From positions 25,845-77,550 of the forward strand of contig DHEF01000045.1 in the NCBI GenBank assembly GCA_002399735.1: DNA of 51,706 bases. Reading direction: 5' to 3'. Positions 49,400 to 51,706 of the stretch are shown one piece after another. The DNA comes from Chitinophagaceae bacterium UBA4857 (GTDB lineage: Bacteria > Bacteroidota > Bacteroidia > Chitinophagales > Chitinophagaceae). Below the pieces are notes generated by a model that did not search any database, had not been told where the DNA came from, and saw nothing but the letters and a program-made list of their open reading frames with translations. Position 1 is the first letter of the stretch. Each line of letters begins with the position of its first letter. A program made the translations under genes and the position numbers.

Positions 49400-51199
49400 A
49401 TGAAGATACTTTACAACTATTTAAAACCCTTCAGGGGGTTGGTTATACTAACGCTTTTATTAAGCGCATTAAATATCAGTTTTTCTCTGTTAGACCCGAT
49501 TTATTTCGGGGAGCTAATTAACTTATCTAACGATTACATAAATACACCTAATCTGTATCAACCTTTTTGGTGGGCTTATGCCGGACCTGTATTAATTATT
49601 CTGGGTAAATTAGTAGGTGTTGCCATGATAAGTCGTATAGCCAAAGCTTTTCAGGATTATTTTTTAAACCTGATTGCACAAAAATTTGGTGCGAAGGTTT
49701 TTACTGATGGTTTACAGCAGGCGATGCGCCTACCATATCATGAGTTTGAAGACCAACGTAGTGGCGAAACATTAGGCATATTACAGAAAGTAAGAATTGA
49801 TACAGAAAAGTTTATCTCCGGTTTTATTAACCTACTTTTCCCAGTGTTAATCGGGATTGTGTTTGTGGCCATTTATGCAGCAAGTCTTCACTGGAGTTTA
49901 CCGTTTATTTATTTTGGGGGCATATTTATTTTGATTGTGTTATCAAATGTTTTGAGCAAGAAAATAAAAACAGTTCAAAAAAATATTGTGGCACAAACTA
50001 CTGCTTTAGCCGGTGCCACGACTGAATCGTTGCGAAATATTGAACTGGTAAAAAGCTTAGGCTTAACACAACAAGAGGTTGAGCGCCTTAATAAAAATAC
50101 TTACAAAATTTTAGGACTGGAACTTACAAAAGTTAAACGTGTAAGAAGTATTTCCTTTGTACAAGGAACATTTGTAAATACTTTAAGGCAGGTTATTTTG
50201 TTTATGTTATTATGGGTGGTGTATAACAAGGACTTAAATACAGGTCAGTTAGTAACCATGCAGTTTTTTTCCTTTTTTATATTTGGACCATTACAGGAAA
50301 TAAGTAATATCATTTTATCGTACCGTGAGGCTGAAGCATCGTTAAACAACTTTGATACCCTCATGCAGAAAAAACCTGAGGCCGAAGCAATTAACCCTAC
50401 ACCGTTGGGCAGCATACAAACCTTAAGTTTTGATCAGGTTGGTTTTAAGCATCAGTCCGCACAAAACTATGCCATTAATAATATCAGTTTTCATGCAAAA
50501 AAAGGTGAAACTATTGCCTTTGTCGGTCCATCAGGTTCAGGGAAATCAACATTAATGAAATTGCTGGTAGGACTTTACCGTCCCAAAACAGGTAGTATTT
50601 TATACAACAACCTGAACGAAGAAAAAATTAGCTTTGATGACCTGCGTAAACAAATAGGATTTGTAACACAGGATACACAATTGTTTTCGGGTACTATCCG
50701 TGAAAACCTGTTGTTTGTAAACCCTGCAGCAACGGAGGCTGATTTGTATGATGCATTAAACAAGGCAGCTTGTCAGAATTTATTGGCCCGGGCCGAAAAA
50801 GGATTGGATACAGCTATTGGTGAAAGTGGTTTAAAACTTTCCGGTGGTGAAAAACAGCGTATCAGTATAGCCCGTGCATTAATACGCAATCCGAAATTAT
50901 TAATATTTGATGAAGCTACATCCGCATTGGATTCATTAACAGAAGAAGAAATTACGGAAACCATCCGTTCTATTTCGAAAGACGGCGACCAGATTACGAT
51001 ATTGATTGCACATCGTTTAAGTACCATTATGCATGCGGACAGAATTTATGTTTTAGAACGTGGCGATGTGGTGGAAACTGGCAATCACCAGGAACTGATT
51101 AATGAAAAAGGCTTGTATTATGCTATGTGGCGCCAGCAAATTGGTGAGAGAAAAGACTTTAAGCCTGCCACAAAAAACATTGAGCAAAGTTTAAATTAA
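49400..51199 (+). CDS. ABC exporter, fused membrane and ATPase domains
   Basis: The half-transporter of 599 residues has a type IV six-helix membrane domain (about 1-320) and a C-terminal ATPase with Walker A GPSGSGKST, Q-loop FVTQDTQLFSG, signature LSGGEKQRIS, Walker B LLIFDEATSALD and H-loop IAHRLS. It resembles MsbA or multidrug exporters that act as homodimers; the substrate is not evident. I start at the ATG 49400 (MKILYNYLKPFRG) since a TTG at 49346 lies in poor context. The rhodanese gene starts two bases after its stop. Confidence 0.92.
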   Translation: MKILYNYLKPFRGLVILTLLLSALNISFSLLDPIYFGELINLSNDYINTPNLYQPFWWAYAGPVLIILGKLVGVAMISRIAKAFQDYFLNLIAQKFGAKVFTDGLQQAMRLPYHEFEDQRSGETLGILQKVRIDTEKFISGFINLLFPVLIGIVFVAIYAASLHWSLPFIYFGGIFILIVLSNVLSKKIKTVQKNIVAQTTALAGATTESLRNIELVKSLGLTQQEVERLNKNTYKILGLELTKVKRVRSISFVQGTFVNTLRQVILFMLLWVVYNKDLNTGQLVTMQFFSFFIFGPLQEISNIILSYREAEASLNNFDTLMQKKPEAEAINPTPLGSIQTLSFDQVGFKHQSAQNYAINNISFHAKKGETIAFVGPSGSGKSTLMKLLVGLYRPKTGSILYNNLNEEKISFDDLRKQIGFVTQDTQLFSGTIRENLLFVNPAATEADLYDALNKAACQNLLARAEKGLDTAIGESGLKLSGGEKQRISIARALIRNPKLLIFDEATSALDSLTEEEITETIRSISKDGDQITILIAHRLSTIMHADRIYVLERGDVVETGNHQELINEKGLYYAMWRQQIGERKDFKPATKNIEQSLN

Positions 51200-51201
51200 T
51201 C

Positions 51202-51504
51202 ATGTCTTTATTTTCCTTTTTTTCTCGCACCGATTTTAGAAAGTTATATGCACAGGGTGCCATCATTATCGATATTCGTTCGGTTAACGAATACGATAAT
51301 GGTCGCATACCTGACTCTTTTAATATTTCAATAGATAGGTTGGCGGCTAATATGGACAGGATAAAACACTACACCAAACCCATCATCCTTTGTGGTACAG
51401 ATAGTAGTCGCATTAACCAGGCCATTCGCATTTTAAAAAGCAATGGTGTTAAAAATATTTATAACGGCGGGCATTGGCAAAAGCTGATTGAGAAAATACG
51501 TTAA
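51202..51504 (+). CDS. Single-domain rhodanese-like protein
   Basis: The 100-residue rhodanese fold has the opening DFRKLYAQGAIIIDIRSVNE, the YDNGRIPDSFNISIDRL segment and the active-site loop ILCGTDSSR with the catalytic Cys. Small rhodaneses carry sulfur from thiosulfate or persulfides; the acceptor is not known. The coupling of two bases to the ABC exporter suggests translation from the same mRNA. Confidence 0.92.
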   Translation: MSLFSFFSRTDFRKLYAQGAIIIDIRSVNEYDNGRIPDSFNISIDRLAANMDRIKHYTKPIILCGTDSSRINQAIRILKSNGVKNIYNGGHWQKLIEKIR

Positions 51505-51560
51505 TGTGATGATTTGGTAATACGGTTATTTAAAAATGAGGTTTTCCGATATTAAAGGAG

Positions 51561-51706
51561 GCTTACACCATGCCCAATAAAATTACTGCAGTACGACCGA
51601 CGAGTCGGGGTGCACCTTGCACAATGGTGAGTAATGTTACAGCTCTCCGATTAAAATGCGGAGTACTGCAAAGTGGCCAATAGAATTAATTCGATATTAG
51701 TTATTG
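51561..51706 (+). repeat. Dispersed gtgcgacgcaa-family repeat, copy 11, at the window end
   Basis: The left end ttacaccatgcccaataaaa with ttactgcagt matches copies 5 and 8; the centre is divergent. A second gccaatagaatta follows at 51675. The last 14 bases equal the first 14 bases of the window. Confidence 0.65.

Noticed and set aside
1..51706. Circular plasmid or phage-like replicon, suggested by the identical ends
   Set aside because: The content is core chromosomal (efp, accBC, cmk, sdhCAB, lpdA, ndk, waaA, tRNA-His) and no replication, partition, capsid or terminase gene is seen. A repeat-broken contig explains the ends better.
1..51706. CRISPR array
   Set aside because: The repeats seen are dispersed or degenerate; no regularly spaced identical repeats with unique spacers and no cas gene were found.

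Overview
The window reads as chromosomal DNA from a member of the Bacteroidota, most likely of the Chitinophagaceae/Sphingobacteria type. The reasons are: promoters of the TAnnTTTG (-7) class ahead of many genes and very few Shine-Dalgarno sequences; a menaquinone-type three-gene succinate dehydrogenase operon (sdhC-sdhA-sdhB); and families typical of the phylum (lipoproteins with FKBP domains, DUF1080, DUF4846, DUF3347, TPM, Reg_prop). Assignment below phylum is inference.

Layout. 1-2920: housekeeping genes efp, accB and accC. 2930-9170: an AT-rich accessory block, all on the + strand, of small unrelated passenger genes (a membrane-anchored unknown, a possible pPIWI-associated nuclease, a lipoprotein, a 53-codon TraB/GumN stub, a Cdd1-like HhH protein, a DUF4240 lipoprotein, a beta-propeller lipoprotein). 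Two of its intergenic gaps share a related block. 9260-18320: mixed genes (GlsB/YeaQ, secreted unknowns, GNAT, Dps, aldo/keto reductase, GluQ-RS-like enzyme, cmk, FKBP, thioesterase, DUF4846, DUF445). 18379-18453: tRNA-His(GTG). 18700-31900: C-terminal processing protease, DUF1080, lpdA, rlmH, rhomboid, DUF3347, M28 peptidase, TraB/GumN, ndk, nrnA and a second FKBP. 31930-32351: a gene-free stretch between two terminators with its own strong terminator, a candidate small RNA. 32545-39018: photolyase, then the sdh operon with a long leader and a four-helix-bundle (IVS/S23) gene inserted between sdhA and sdhB. 39470-51504: TPM lipoprotein, aminotransferase, DUF1801, phosphodiesterase, AlkC-like glycosylase, waaA, tdk, ccmB, then a DinB-ABC exporter-rhodanese cluster.

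The genes serve general metabolism: fatty-acid initiation (AccBC), the TCA/respiratory link (Sdh, Lpd), nucleotide metabolism (Cmk, Ndk, Tdk, NrnA), DNA repair (photolyase, AlkC), translation (EF-P, RlmH, GluQ-RS, tRNA-His), outer-membrane biogenesis (WaaA) and envelope protein folding and quality control (two FKBPs, Ctp, rhomboid).

The most unusual content is between the genes. At least three families of dispersed repeats recur throughout: a mosaic element with a gtgcgacgcaa core (eleven copies), an element with a cagcttttgttcccgc core (three copies), and REP-like palindromes. AT-rich repeated words also occur, and they bracket the four-helix-bundle insertion. The first and last 14 bases of the window are identical, which suggests the contig was broken in a repeat. 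EF-P has arginine rather than lysine at its loop tip. CcmB appears to lack a normal start codon. I found no CRISPR array, complete insertion sequence, prophage or convincing new multi-gene defence system.
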